Shown here in pieces: positions 33,104 to 45,600 of a stretch of DNA of 64,000 nt (its first letter is position 1; each line of letters starts with the position of its first letter). Location of the stretch: the NCBI GenBank assembly GCA_000733355.1, contig JNVV01000015.1, positions 145,645-209,644 of the forward strand, written 5' to 3'. A model generated the notes under the pieces. It had not been told where the DNA came from. It was given only the letters and a program-made list of their open reading frames with translations, and did not search any database. Origin of the DNA: Falciphora oryzae. Lineage: Eukaryota; Ascomycota; Sordariomycetes; Magnaporthales; Magnaporthaceae. Made by a program: the position numbers and the translations under genes.

Positions 33104-36100
33104 ATGAGCTTGTTTGGCGGCGCCAAACCCGGCGGAAGCCTCTTCGGCGGCGGCGCGTCGACAACCGCCCAGTCCACAACGCCGGCCGGCTCCTTATTTG
33201 GCCAGCCCGCCACAGCACAGGCGGGCGCGGCCCCCTCGGGAGGATCGCTGTTTTCTGCCTTCGGCGCCCCTAAACCCAACCAGCCCGCCCAACCGCAACA
33301 ACAGCAGGCCCAACCGGCAGCCTCATCCCTCTTCGGCGGCGCCCCGGCCGCGACCTCGAATCCTCCCATGCCAACATTGGCGGGTCTGGGGAGAGCGCCT
33401 CAGGCACAGCCGCAGCAGACAGGCTTCGGCCTCAGCGTCAACAACACCAACAACAATAATAACAATATCAACAATGCTAGCACCAACAACCCGCCCATCG
33501 CACAGCCCGGCGCCGCCCTTTTCGACTCGATCCTGGCCAAGGCCAAGAAACAGGCCGACGGCGGCGACGGCATCGGCGAGCTCCCCAGCCTTCAGCTGGG
33601 CCTGAGCGACCTCCAGCAGCGCCTGCGCAAGCTCGGCCCTCGCGGCGCTCCCCTCGACGGGAGGGCTCACTACCTCCTCGCCGGGTCCGGCGTCGACCCG
33701 GGCGCCGCCGTGAAGGACCTCGGGGCATTCGCAGCACGGGCTGGCGGCAGGGCGGACGGCGGCAGGACCCCCATCGGGGCCGGCGGTGGCGGTGGCGGCG
33801 AGGTCGACGTCGAGGCGTACCTCTCAAACCTGCAGTCCAGGACGACGCTGAGCATGATCGCCGACGGCCTGGAGCGGTCCGTCCGCGACTTTGACAGCTT
33901 CCTCGAGGAGAATGTCACCATGGAGTGGGAGGAGCAGCGGAAGCGCATATATGAGCACTTTGGCATCAAGCCTAGGGAGGACAGCCAGAGGCTCGGTCAG
34001 TCAGCGGCCGGCGGTCTCGGCAGAGATGCCACAGGCGGCTTCGGCCGCTCCAAGAGGTCGAGGAACGCCGGTGGCGCCGGCACGCCAGGTACCCCGGCTC
34101 GTGGTGGGGCTAAGCAGAGCGCGTTCGGCCGGTCTGGCCTGCTGAGATCCGTCATCGGCAGCCCCAGCCGCATTGGCCCCCACGGGTCGCAGTTCGTCGA
34201 CGTCGAGATGGTAAACCAGAACGGCTCGCTCGGCGGCCTGGTCCCCATGGATGAGCGGTTCCTGGACGAGAAGCAGAGGCGGTTCATCGACAAGATCCAC
34301 GTCCTCAACGACAGCCGCATAATGAAGCTGTCATACCCAATCCTACACGAGTTCGCCGAGGTGACGGCCCGGTCCGGCGACGTCTACGCGCCCAAATTGG
34401 TCGAGGCTTACAAGGCAATGGTGGAAGTCGTTGGTGAGGATCCGGACGCAGACCCGACAACACCCGGCGCTACGGCCAAGGAGCGCCAGTTTGCGCAGAG
34501 CTACATCCATGCGCAGCCCCGGTCGCAGGAGGCGGTTGATCTGCGGAGGCGGATACTGGCAGGGGCGAACCGCTATCTCGAGAAGCAGGCGCTCGACGAG
34601 GTCGAGAACACGATCGCCAAGGCGCCACTGGAGGCCAACCTCGGCGGACGTCCGGACATTGTCAGCAAGATACGTGCGTATATCCGGGTGCTCGCGGCTA
34701 AGAAGAACCTGGTTCCCGACAACGTCGAGCTGCAGCAGGTGCAGGGCGAGTACGTCTGGGCTATCGTCTTCTACCTGCTGCGGACGGGTCACGTCTCGGA
34801 GGCGGCGACATACGTCAACGACAACCAGAGCCAGTTCCGCAGCATCGACCGGACCTTTTCAGGCTACATCAACAGCTACGCCGCCAGCGAGGACCGACGA
34901 CTCAAGAGGCCTATGCAGGAGCGGTGCGCTAACGAGTACCAACAGCGGGTGCGCAACGCGCCTGAGGGCTCTATCGACCCGTACCGCATGGCCTGCTACA
35001 AGATCGTGGGGCGCTGCGAGCTGGCTAACCGCGGGTTTGAGAACCTCAAGACGGGCGTCGAGGACTGGATATGGCTGCAGTTCAACCTGGCTCGTGAGGG
35101 CGATCGCGCGTCGGAGCTGGCCAGCGAGTCCTACGGGCTCGCCGAGCTGCAGTCCAGCATCCAGGAGATCGGCAGCAAGCACTTTGCTCCCAAAGGCTCG
35201 GCTGAGGAAGCTAACAGCGGCTCCTTCGCCATGTTCTTCTTCCTCCAGGTGCTTTGTGGCATGTACGAGGCCGCCATCGCGTACCTGTACGCCTACTCGC
35301 GCACCGATGCTGTGCACTTCGCCATCGCGCTCGAGTACTACGGTCTCCTGCGCCCCGCCGACGCCATGTCGACGGCCAACGAGCTCAAGAGCTTCAACAC
35401 AAGGGGTCTTATGCAGATCAACTTTGCGCCGCTCGTGGGCCTGTACACGCAGGACTTCCGCGCGGCCGACGTTGCCGCGGCGGTCGACTACATCGTCCTC
35501 ATCTGCCTCAACATGGACAACACCACCAGCGAGGCGGACCGGCAGCAAGCAGCGCTGTGCCACGAGGCGCTGCGGGCCCTGGTTCTGGAGACGCGCGAGT
35601 TCAGCAAGCTCATCGGCGACATCCGGCCCGACGGGCGCCGGATCCGCGGCATGATCGAGGAGCGCGGCCGCCTCGTGGCGCTCGAGGACGAGGCCGAGTT
35701 CCTGCGCGCCATATCGCTCGAGGCGGCGCGCGCGGCCGAGGAGTCCGGGCGCACGACGGACGCGGTGCTGCTCAACCACCTCGCGGGCGACTACGACGCC
35801 GTCGTCGGGCTTGTTAGTCGCAGCCTGGGCGAGGCCATCGCGCTCGAGTCGGCGTCCGCCGCCGAGGGCAACTTCGGTGACTACCAGCCCGTGCGTCTGG
35901 CGCCTGTCAAGCCGCGCGTGGCTGGGGCTGAGGCCGAGGCCCAGGTGGGCTCTAGCCTGAGCCTGGCGGCCATTGACGACCCCGTCGAGCTGGCGCGGAC
36001 CATGCTCACCATGTACGAGCAAGACGCCATGTTCCGGCAGCGGATCCAGGAGGGCAACCGGAACGCGTGCAGTGTCTTGTTGCAGATGAGCGAGATCAAG

Positions 36101-36548
36101 GACCTCATCAGGGGCCAGAACTGGCCCGAGGCATTGGATGTGAGTCTTTGTTTATCCCTTTTTCGTAAATCATCATTTTTTTTCTTTCCCTCTCCAAGCA
36201 GCGAGCTAACATCTCGTCCTCTTCTAGAAAATCCGCAACATCCAGATCCTCCCGCTCGACGCCAGCGGCGACCCGAGCGTGATCCGGAGCTACGCGGGCG
36301 TGTTCGCGGGGCTGTCGCAGCCCGTGGCGGCCAACGTGCCCAACCTGGTCATGTGGACGACCGAGTGCTGCACGCGGCAGCGCGAGAGGCTGGCGGGCGG
36401 GCACTTTACGGGCAACGAGTCGACGGCGCGCGCGCTCTACGACGAGCTCAAGCAGATCACGGTCGACCTGACGACGTACACGAGCCAGCTGCGCTACCGG
36501 TTCCCGCCTGCTATTCTGGAGGCGCTGGCCAAGGCCGCGGCGGATTAG
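33104..36548 (+). CDS. NIC96: Nucleoporin Nic96 (Nup93 family)
   Basis: Two exons, 33104-36139 and 36228-36548, encode 1118 residues; the intron has a GTGAGT donor, GCTAAC branch and TTCTAG acceptor. The start MSLFGGAKPGGSLFGGG opens a short FG/GLFG-type region with SLFGG and SLFGQ repeats (about 1-110) and a Gln/Asn-rich spacer. A helical segment of about 145-180 may be the coiled coil that binds the Nsp1 complex. The large all-helical Nic96 domain fills the rest, with landmarks such as EYVWAIVFYLLRTGHVSEAA, FFLQVLCGMYEAAIAYLY and INFAPLVGLYTQDF. Nic96 is an inner-ring scaffold of the nuclear pore and anchors the central channel nucleoporins. The length exceeds that of yeast Nic96 (839 residues), chiefly by the N-terminal region and loops. 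Confidence 0.95.
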
Positions 36549-37475
36549 GATGCGTCGTGTGGGGTGCAGGGATGAGCATGATGGTGATGGCTTTGTTTGT
36601 ATGTGTGGATGGACGGATGGATAGGCTTTTTTTTCCTTCTTCCTTCCCAGAGTTAATTTGAACCCTGCGGCATGAATGGTACTAGATGAACCGCATACGG
36701 GACGATAGATAGCTTGTCCCCCTTCTGTTGTCACGGAGGTCATCACTCGTCAGAGTTTCTTGACATCTGTTGAAGAAAAAAAATGTAGCAACCTCTACCT
36801 CCATAGAGCGTGCGTCGTATTGGGTCTGGATATCATAATTGGCAAGAAAAAAAAAAAAGAAAAGAAAAGAGCCTCGTCCAAGTTCGAGGCCTCCGACGGA
36901 AGAGAGGTGCACGAACGTGGATATCTGAGGTGATCCAGTAAGGGGTTCAATGAACGGAACCAGCCACTTTTTGTCCCTCTTGGCTACTCGGTGCGGCTTA
37001 GCGATATTGGTAGATCCGTATACAGACCGTATGAAGAAGATGACCTATGTGTGATCTGATATCTCACATCCCCTCTTTTTTCTTCTTTTTATTATTCCAT
37101 CTCTTATTCTTCGCTACGTGGGTATAAACTTCTATAAATAACATCTCACAAAACTTCCACCAGCCAAAAAGATTGTCCGTCTCCCCACTGAGGAAAAAAA
37201 CGGATGATGGGGTTTGTGCCGTCATTATGTCCCCCTCCCAAGCCTCCTGTGATTCGAACGAGCGGCTCCTCTCTCATCTCGTTTCCCCCCTGGTGGTTTC
37301 CCACCCGACGCCCCTGCTCTTGTACCGAAAGATGAAAAGATGAAAAAGAAAAGTGTGGAGTGCGCGTGCGTGCGTCGTCCCGGCTGGCGGGCGGATCCGG
37401 GGGAGCAAACAACGTGCAGCGAGCAACCGTGCGCTGAGACATTTGGGGCGCGGTGGCTGACGCGCCGCATGGTTG

Positions 37476-37496
37476 TTTTTTTTTTTTTTTTTTTTT
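37476..37496. repeat. T21 homopolymer
   Basis: Run of T on the plus strand, one of three long T tracts within 1 kb downstream of Nic96. Confidence 0.9.
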
Positions 37497-37834
37497 CTCG
37501 GTGAAATGTGATATCAAGATACCATCGGGAGGGCGGACCTAAGGCGAGGCCGGGAGTAAGGCCGGAAAAAAAAATTATGGCGCTGAGGGAAAAATTGAAA
37601 GAATGGCCGGATGGGGGAAATGTTGGAAAGAGGTCGTCGGAAGTGACAAAAATCGGGGGGAGAAATCGGAAGGATTGGGGGTCGGATGTTAGAAAAATCG
37701 GAGGGAGCGCCGGAGCCAGGACCGGGTGTCAGCCATCGCAATTGCATCTCACACTCGGAAAACCCCATTAGACGGGCCGCATCGAGACCTACAGCGCTCG
37801 TGTGTTGTCCAATTTCTGGTGTGGGCATGCTTTC

Positions 37835-37855
37835 TTTTTTTTTTTTTTTTTTTTT
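37835..37855. repeat. T21 homopolymer
   Basis: Run of T on the plus strand, followed by further T-rich sequence to about 37900. Confidence 0.9.
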
Positions 37856-39409
37856 GCTCAACTTTCTTTTTTCTTTTCTTTTTTTTCTTTTTTTCCCTTC
37901 GCTTGTCCTTGATATTGTTTAGCTGGCTTGGCCTGCAGCCCATGCAAAATGGAGAAGGGAATAACACGGCCTGTATATTTCTCGCCTCACATTTGAGTAC
38001 AATTGCGTAACAGCAAACAGAAGAAGTCCCAAGACAGCAAAATATAAACGTAGACAAAATGCCGCTGGTGCCGCCGCCCAGGTGGCGAGGCGGAGCCCAG
38101 CTGAGGCGGCTGACTGGACTTTGTTTTTTGAGGCTAACTATAGCATGGGCCGTGGGTAAGCTCCTCGCGCGCAGACTAGTAGGTGCCAGCGCAGAGGTCC
38201 GGCTGTCGTCTGGGCGTTCGTTCGTCCTGGCGAGTTTCTGCAGCGGCCGCAGGAACTACCAAGGCGAGCTAGGTGGGCTGTCCGACAAAGCGCCGTTCGT
38301 GGCGGCTCGTTGTTTGTTGAACTGTTTTGTTTACTTGGTTTTTTTCATTGGTTCTCTTTTTTTTTTTTTTTTTTCCTGGTATTCTATCCAACTCTCGGTC
38401 CCGGGGTCGGGTTTGGAGCTTCTACCAAGTCAAGGAGTTGTTCCCTCCGCGGGCGAAAATAGACGTTTCGCATAACGTAAAGCAAGGACCTTCCGCGAGG
38501 AATGCACATTTGGCCGAAAGTCAAATGTTCGGGCTGGCGCTGGACTCGGATATGCGGCCTGTCATGCTGTGTCATCGTTTTTTTTGCTGTTATTCCCACC
38601 TTGGGACTCGGTGCGTTGCTCAGGGTCACATCCCTGCTGCACACAGGCGAATAAAAGCCGGGAGGATTTTTATATTAGACGCATACTACGTACACTACGT
38701 CCACCTTCTCGGACTCGATTATATGTGCTGCCCCCGGTATATCGACCACACAATGCGGTGTGATAAGTCAGGAACCAGTCCGGTTGTTCGTCGTATCGTC
38801 CTGCATGCCGCCGATGCCTGCTGCAGGGCGAAGTGAGGGGTGGAACGCTATTTGCCCCTTGCTTCCAAGCACGCGTGTTTTTTAGGCGGTTGTGGATGGG
38901 TGGCGGGAACCCACGCTGGCGAGGACGGACGACAGAAAATGGAGTTCGAGTTTTGGTGATACTATGGGGCTGAGTTGCCTCGCGTCGGCCAATGAGAGAG
39001 CGTGCTAGGACGCGCCGCAAAGGGACTGCTGAGTCACCCCTCCTCCCACCCTCGAACTCCTGCGGCGGGCGATTGATTGATTGGGCCGTTGGTTTCGTCA
39101 TGCAGTTGACCGGGCTGTGATTTCTGGCCTCGGCTGCTCACCATCCCACCCCCAATTTCAAGTCCCTGAACTGGTGCTCCTTTTCGGCACCGATTGGCCA
39201 ACCGTTTGTCTACTCCCTCGATTTCTTATCTACGTTTTCGCCCTGGCCTGGGCCGGTCAGGCGCGGGGGGTTGCATCATGTCAAAATACTGCCGATGCTG
39301 GCTGTCCTGGCTATTCCATCTTCCACCACCCGGCAGAACAAACAGCCACTTGCATCTTGAGCGTTTCGAAGTGCCCCCAAACTTGCGATCTGAACGGTCG
39401 GGGCGTTAC

Positions 39410-39515
39410 CTAAACTGGGGTTGGTGAACCAGAGGACAGAGGTACCACCGATTGCCCAGCCACCCTCCTGGGCGGCTTCCATGGTGTTCTTTTTGTCACT
39501 GTCGGCTTCTCTGGA
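39410..39515 (-). other. Possible exon of an unrecognised small gene
   Basis: Minus strand, acceptor AATCAG before 39515 and donor GTAACG at 39409. It encodes a segment containing MEAAQEGGWAIGGTSVLWF. An ATG in good context (ACACCATGG, at 39483) could also make this a first exon. A hydrophobic, Gly-rich stretch suggests a membrane segment. I do not recognise the family and cannot place the following exon. Confidence 0.25.
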
Positions 39516-40189
39516 CTGATTACTCCTCGAGGATGACGCCCGTCTACACTCCAAGCCTCTCTGGGCGCACGCGCGCCTGTCCAGAAGTGGCTGGGTTCTT
39601 GTTTTGTCCAGGGCCTCCCTCCTGCGCGTCAGCAAACGTTGAGACGGGCGTTGGGGATAATGCGAACGTTGGGGTAGTTAGTGCGTCACCCCTCAGCTAC
39701 CCCTCTTCTTGTCTGCGCTTTGCAGGTCGTCATGGCGGTCTGTTTGTTTGGATGTTTGCCCCTGCTTGTTGTTGGTGTCGTAGCCTCGGACATCGGAGGT
39801 CTTTCCTGTTCCTGGGTCTCAGGATGCGAACGGGACGGGGCCACCCCTCCCAGATTCCCCATATCCCGCACGCACGAGGCCGGGGCAGCTGACCAGCTCG
39901 GCATGCCCATCATCAGCCAGGGGGAGGGCTTGCTAGCCGAGGAAGGCGACACTGCGGGCGGCTGGAGCATCTGGCCAGAGCTGGGGATTCAGCCGTGTAT
40001 TTATCTACGCGCGCGTCGCATATGGCTGGCTAGAGGCGTCTGCAGCACGCAAGCGCTTTGTTGTTGTTTTGTTGACGACCGACGCCCGCCGATACGGGTC
40101 ATCGATCCCGCGATAGAGTTGAGCGCCCACACACTACACTACTGCGCGCAGAGCCACCGGGTCACCGGCTCTTGGATATAGGTAGGTAC

Positions 40190-40319
40190 CATGCCAAAGG
40201 AGGCCAGGTTGGCCATACCGAGGACGCTCTTGGCCGCGATGCTTATTGACCGCGTTGAGGGCTAGCTTTGGAGGTGCTTGAGGGGCGGCGGTTTTGGGCG
40301 GAATAGAGTTTGATAGCAT
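40190..40319 (-). other. Possible exon of an unrecognised small gene, with a 1-base frame break
   Basis: Minus strand from ATG at 40319 (MLSNSIPPKTAAPQAPPKL) to a GTACCT donor at 40189. The first 25 codons are coding-like. Near 40247 the coding-like frame shifts by one base into SIAAKSVLGMANLASFGM. This may be a sequencing error, a decayed gene, or chance. It may belong with the piece at 39410-39515. Confidence 0.25.
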
Positions 40320-40681
40320 GATACGACATTCTCCATGGCTGGGCGGGATCGGACTGGGCCCCCGTATCTACACTCTCTACGCCGCGAGAGGTTAGATAGC
40401 AAGCAGCAGGGCAGAGGCAAAAGTGGAGGAAGGAACAAGGGATGGAGGCGCATACGACAGAACGGACATGCTGCTGCGTGTGGCTGCGCCGCGCCGGGAA
40501 GATCGGGTTCGGGCACGTCTGGTCTGCTGCAGTTTTGCGTCGCCAGAGGTCCCGTGTTCCACTTGTCCGCCCCGGCTGTCCATCCGCCCAGTGAAGCGGG
40601 CTGCCTCAAGTTGAGCCCTGTCGGCAGCCAGCTCAGGCACAAACTCTAACTCGGGGGAGCTAGATTGGATTGGACGTCAGG

Positions 40682-40697
40682 AAAAAAAAAAAAAAAA
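40682..40697. repeat. A16 homopolymer
   Basis: Run of A on the plus strand in the gene-poor stretch. Confidence 0.85.
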
Positions 40698-42600
40698 CAG
40701 TCTTGCCTATCAGCGCAGGCCCAATGCAGAAACGAATGGCCCTTGGCCTACCTAAGCTCGCCAGCCCCTTATCAATTTGCTTGTCCTATCCTGTATCGGT
40801 GCATGCATTGCACAACCTACACATCTTGGTCACACGGGGTTGCATTATTTTCCATGCCCTAGGTGGCCCCCCTGGTTCCTGGCTGCGCATCACCCCCATC
40901 CAATCCCGCCACCCCGCCAGCAGGTTCGACATCGGACATCCCACACAAGAGACAAGGCAACAAGGGACGACGCATTCGCATGCGCACTGCGGGCGGCCCG
41001 AACAAGGCGACCAGTGCCCAGTGCCCAGTGCCCAGGCCCGTGTGCGCCGGCGACCGGATTGTTGTCGCAGGCGAAGGGAGGTCCCCTCGTCCCTAGGGTA
41101 TCCAATATTATCCACGTCCAGACGCGGCAAATTTTCCCGCACCCAAGAGCCAGCCTGGCACCCAAGACCAAGACCGGACGCCGGTCGTCTGTCCCGGCGT
41201 ACCCTCAGCCAGACCAAAAACTCAAAGCGTGCCCCTGCCCGAAACTCGCGGCCTGGCTGGACTGAGGTTCCTGGACCCGGCAGCGAAAGTGGGATCAAAT
41301 TGGCTGGTCGCACCCAAGACAGGGCTCCTGCTGCGTATTAGTATTAGCGTCCACGAATCCAACGGGCTCCACCGTGACCACGTCCAAGGACGGCAGCCCT
41401 CCACTCGCTCCTAGTGGCTACGCACCAAGCGACCACCAAGGCGGGCCTCACCCACAGCCAATCCGGCTCGCAGCAGTCACCGCCTCCACCCGAAATCTCC
41501 AGTGTTTTTTGCTCCTGTCAATCCCAGTCGCCTCCAACCCACGACTCGGGGACAGTGTCGAATCCAGTCCTGGCTTTTGGTCACGCACGACAGACCCGGG
41601 ATCCTGAGAATAATCCTTACCAGCAACCAGCACCGGGCATGCGCCACTGTCCCGCGTCGCCTTGTGTGTGAGTCTTTTCCACTGTCCAGTCCGCGACAAA
41701 CCAAGAAGCGGTAAACGCCGACGACGCCGACGACAACGACGACGCTGCCGCTGCCGCTGCCGCCGGCGAGACGACCCCCGCGACGACCCGACGGCGACGA
41801 CCAGCACCACCCCGACGGTCGCTCCATCCACGAAACGGCACGGCACGCCACAGCCCACCGCCGGATAACGCCCTCGCTATAGCTCACCCGACCAGCCTCG
41901 GAGGGACGGACGGAGCTCGCTTTGCCCGGCTGCTTGGTCTGCCCGCCGTCTCGTTTTGTCCCACACGCATTGCCCTCTCGGTTGCCGCTCCGAAACGCCC
42001 ATCGCAATTTTCCCACCAACGCTCGGGGCCGTCCGTCCACCTCGACGAGCCACTTGCACCCCGCCGACGCTTTTTTTTCCCTTTCCTCGCCAGCTTCGTT
42101 TTGTCATTTGTTGTCTAGACCCTCGAGTGGTTATCTTTGCATTTCTGCGTCGTGTCTTGGGCCCACCCGCGTCGACGATGCTAGTCTGGGCCGGCGCCTG
42201 CTCCCACGAGAATTAGCTTCCTTCCATCACCGTAAGCTGCCGGTGTCACGCGGCCACTACCAACTGTCGCCCCAAACGTCGCTTTCAACTGCCCAAACTC
42301 GCACAGCCGCGGCACTTATCTCCCGAGCGGCGGTCAGTCAGCTCGACCTCAGACGACGAAACCCGCGAAGCTACGACCAGCTGCCAAATACCTTGCTTGG
42401 GCGCGACAAGACACAGACGAGAACACACCGGGTTGCTTTATCTCTCCTTTTTGCCTTTTAATTGCCCTGTGTTTGCCTTTGCCCTTCCCGGCGTTTTTCA
42501 CTTTGTCTTTTTGGAGGTGCTAGGAATGCCGGGTTTGGTGTAACGGCGCCTCATTATTCCCTCCAAACCTTCGCCAGCGCCACACCACGCCGAGGCCGGG

Positions 42601-45600
42601 ATGTCCGCCCACGCAGGTTTCTCGCCCGAGTTTGATCTAGTCGACTCCGACGACGGACTGGGCCAATCACCCCTCGCATATTTAGAATTCATCAACAGCG
42701 AAGACACGGACGCGCTGCAGCCATATGACGCCTCGCGGGTGGCCGACCAAAAAGCCCTGCTGACCCCGGGGCCGAACCCGCCACCGCCCTTGTCCAACTC
42801 GGCGAGCTCCCCCGAGTCGCCCAGCTCCACGTTCCCGGACTCGTCGTCCGACTCGTCCTCGTCCAAGCAGACGGCGAGCTCCGCCTCGACCAAGACTGGC
42901 TTCGCGACGGGCGACGAAATGATGACGGATGCTTTGGACCTCAACCACGAATGGAAAGTCGAGGACCTTGTCCACACCGACGACGACGTTAATAACAGCT
43001 TCGCCCCCGACGGAACCATAAATCCGCTGTCCATCGGCAACCCCTTTGCCCTCGATTCTTCCGTCAACGCCAACTTTGAGTTCAACAGCCCCGCGAGCAC
43101 ACCGAGTCCCTTCACAAACGGACCCTCCGAAGCCCCCCCTCCATCGCGACAGTCCCATGGCGGCAGCGCCGGCTCCTCCGCCAAGGCTCCCAAGCATGGG
43201 AAGCTGGCTTCACCAGGTGTGAGGCATAGCAGTACTAGGAGTCACGCTAAGGGCATGTCGGTAAGTGTTGCGCGATAATGCCGTCGCCTTAGAGGCATCG
43301 TCCGGCTGCTTAGGTTTCCACTGCTGACGTCGATATGCAGCAATATTCGCTGACCCAGTCCATGGGTGGCCTCAAGACTAATGGATCGAGGGAGGTTTCG
43401 CCCTCGTCCAACATAGTCTTCAGCCAAGGCTCATCGCCCTCGGCCGTGTTTAATAACTCACCGTCCCCAACCGCGACGATGGACTTTATGAACGCCGCCA
43501 GCATGGGTGTCGCGAGTGACGGCGCGCTTTTCACCAGCGGGTTTTCATTTGCCAACGGGCTCCCAAGAACCCCGGGGCAGCCTAATCCTCCGGCCCTGTT
43601 TGGTAACCACGGGCTTCCCATGGGCTTCCCCGGCTTCCCGCTGTGCCCCCAGCCTGTCTACGGCGGTGGCGCCGCCTGCCGCCTGATTATCAACCAAACG
43701 CCGCTTAAGTCGCGCGTCGAGACCCAGATCCCTGTTAAGCTGAAGCTCTCACCGTTGCCGCCTGGGATCAAAAGGCTTCACCTCCCTAGGCACACGATAT
43801 CAAAACCCAAGCTCATCGCCAAGCCCCGCCCGGACAGATCTCCGGACATGCTGGAACTCTCTGTTATGCTTGTCTGCACTAGCGCGATGCAGAACACGGA
43901 GCTGTACCAGCGTGCTTGTGCCCGTGCTGCGGCGGCGGCGATTTCTCCGGCGCGGTCAGCTGACCGTAAGCCGGAGGGCGAGGAGGATGAAATCAAGCCG
44001 CAAGACGGAGGCGAGGTGCATATCTGTAGTGGGTGCATCACGCGCGAGCGGAAACGCGCGGCCCGGAAAAAGGCCAAGAAGCCCGAGGAGGAGGAGAACT
44101 GGACCCGCGACGAGCGCCGCCGTGTGGTGGTTTTCAACACGCATGAGGTCAAGGAGTGGCAGGATGCCAATGCTAGCGGGCCCAACGCCACGCCGGCGGG
44201 GCATTTCATCACTGAGGGCATCATCGACGCCCCGATGCGTATAGCATGTTATTGCCGACACCATGGCGAAAAGAGCGGGTTCCGCGTCATATTCACCATC
44301 AAGGACCATGCAGACAACATCATTGCCCAGCAGCTGTCCGAGTCCATCATGATAACCGACGACCACAAGACCCACACGGGCCATCCCGCCCCCGCAGCGC
44401 CGGCGGCAGGGCCTACCACCACGACCGTTTCGAGCTCCGAGACCTCATTGCTGCCGGGAGGTGTTGCCCAGTCGCCCGCCGACTCGAACACGCTGAGCCC
44501 CGGGGCGAGGCCGTTCCCTGCTCCTCACCAGTCCGACTCTGCGCTCAAACGTAACGTGTCGGTCACGTTTCCCTCCTCGATCCCCCCCAACGCCGCCCAG
44601 GCCTCCTCGGCCTCTGTATCTCATACTCCCCGCAACCTCTCGAGACCGGTCTCACCAAATGGCAACTCGGGGCCAAGCGCTAAGAAGCGCAAGTCCAGCG
44701 GCGGCATGACCAAGGTACCGTCGGGGCTAGCAATGACCAGACTCGAGACATCGCAGTCACCGTCAGCAGCGAAGCCGCCCGGTGCTGCCAACCAGCTGAA
44801 CTCGGCCTTGTCCTCAGCCACTTCCCCCTTCACCCCCAACATGACCTCCTTCCCGGTTTCGGCAGACTCGCTATTTGGACAGGCCCCTGGCAGCGCAGCC
44901 CAGGGCTTCAATCCTGGCCCCCCAACACCAAACAGCAACGAGCAGGCGCTGTTCGCGACAACTAACGGTGGTAACCGAGCAGCGAGCGTGGACAACAACC
45001 TGACAATGACTCAATTATACTCGGCGCCAGTGTCAGCGCACCCCAGCCGTGCCCCGAGCCCGAACAACCTGAGGAATAGCGCAACTGCAATGCAACAACA
45101 ACAGCAGCAGCAACAACAACATGCGCAGCTAGAAAGGGCCCTCGCAAACGGCCTTTACACGCTCCCGCTCCAAATGGCACAGCCCCGAGCGCCCATGTCG
45201 GTCATCCACAAGATCATCCCCAACGAGGGTCCCAAGTCCGGCGGTATCGAGGTCACCATTCTCGGTGGTGGGTTTTTCCAAGGCCTTGAGGTCATGTTCG
45301 GCGACCAGAAGGCGACGACGACGACGTTCTGGGGCGAGAGCTCGCTGGTCTGCTTGCTGCCGCCGTCTCCTATATCCGGTGCTGTGTTGGTCACGTTCAA
45401 GCAGAACGGCCAACCAGCGGCGCAGGCCTTCACGTCTGCGAACAAGCAGCAGCCCGTGTTTAAGTATGTGGATGACGACGAGCAGCAGCTGATGCGGACC
45501 GCACTCTCGGTGCTCGGCCACAAGATGACGGGCAAGATAGAGGACGTGCGTGACGTCGCAAGGCGTATCATCGGAGGCGGCGACAACTCCAGCTGGGGCT

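Larger units (their letters stand above)
36549..42600. other. Gene-poor 6 kb stretch upstream of the Mga2 gene
   Basis: T-rich 3' flank of Nic96, T21 tracts at 37476-37496 and 37835-37855, T19 at 38356-38374 and A16 at 40682-40697. CT-rich DNA at 42060-42520 suits a long leader of the Mga2-type gene. The only candidate coding pieces are on the minus strand at 39410-39515 and 40190-40319, listed separately. Confidence 0.5.

Noticed and set aside
34431..35654. 407-codon plus-strand open frame overlapping Nic96
   Set aside because: Out-of-frame shadow with Ser/Arg/Thr-rich, low-information composition.
34859..36022. 387-codon open frame on the minus strand inside Nic96
   Set aside because: Antisense shadow of the Nic96 exon, rich in Arg/His/Leu/Val as expected for such shadows.
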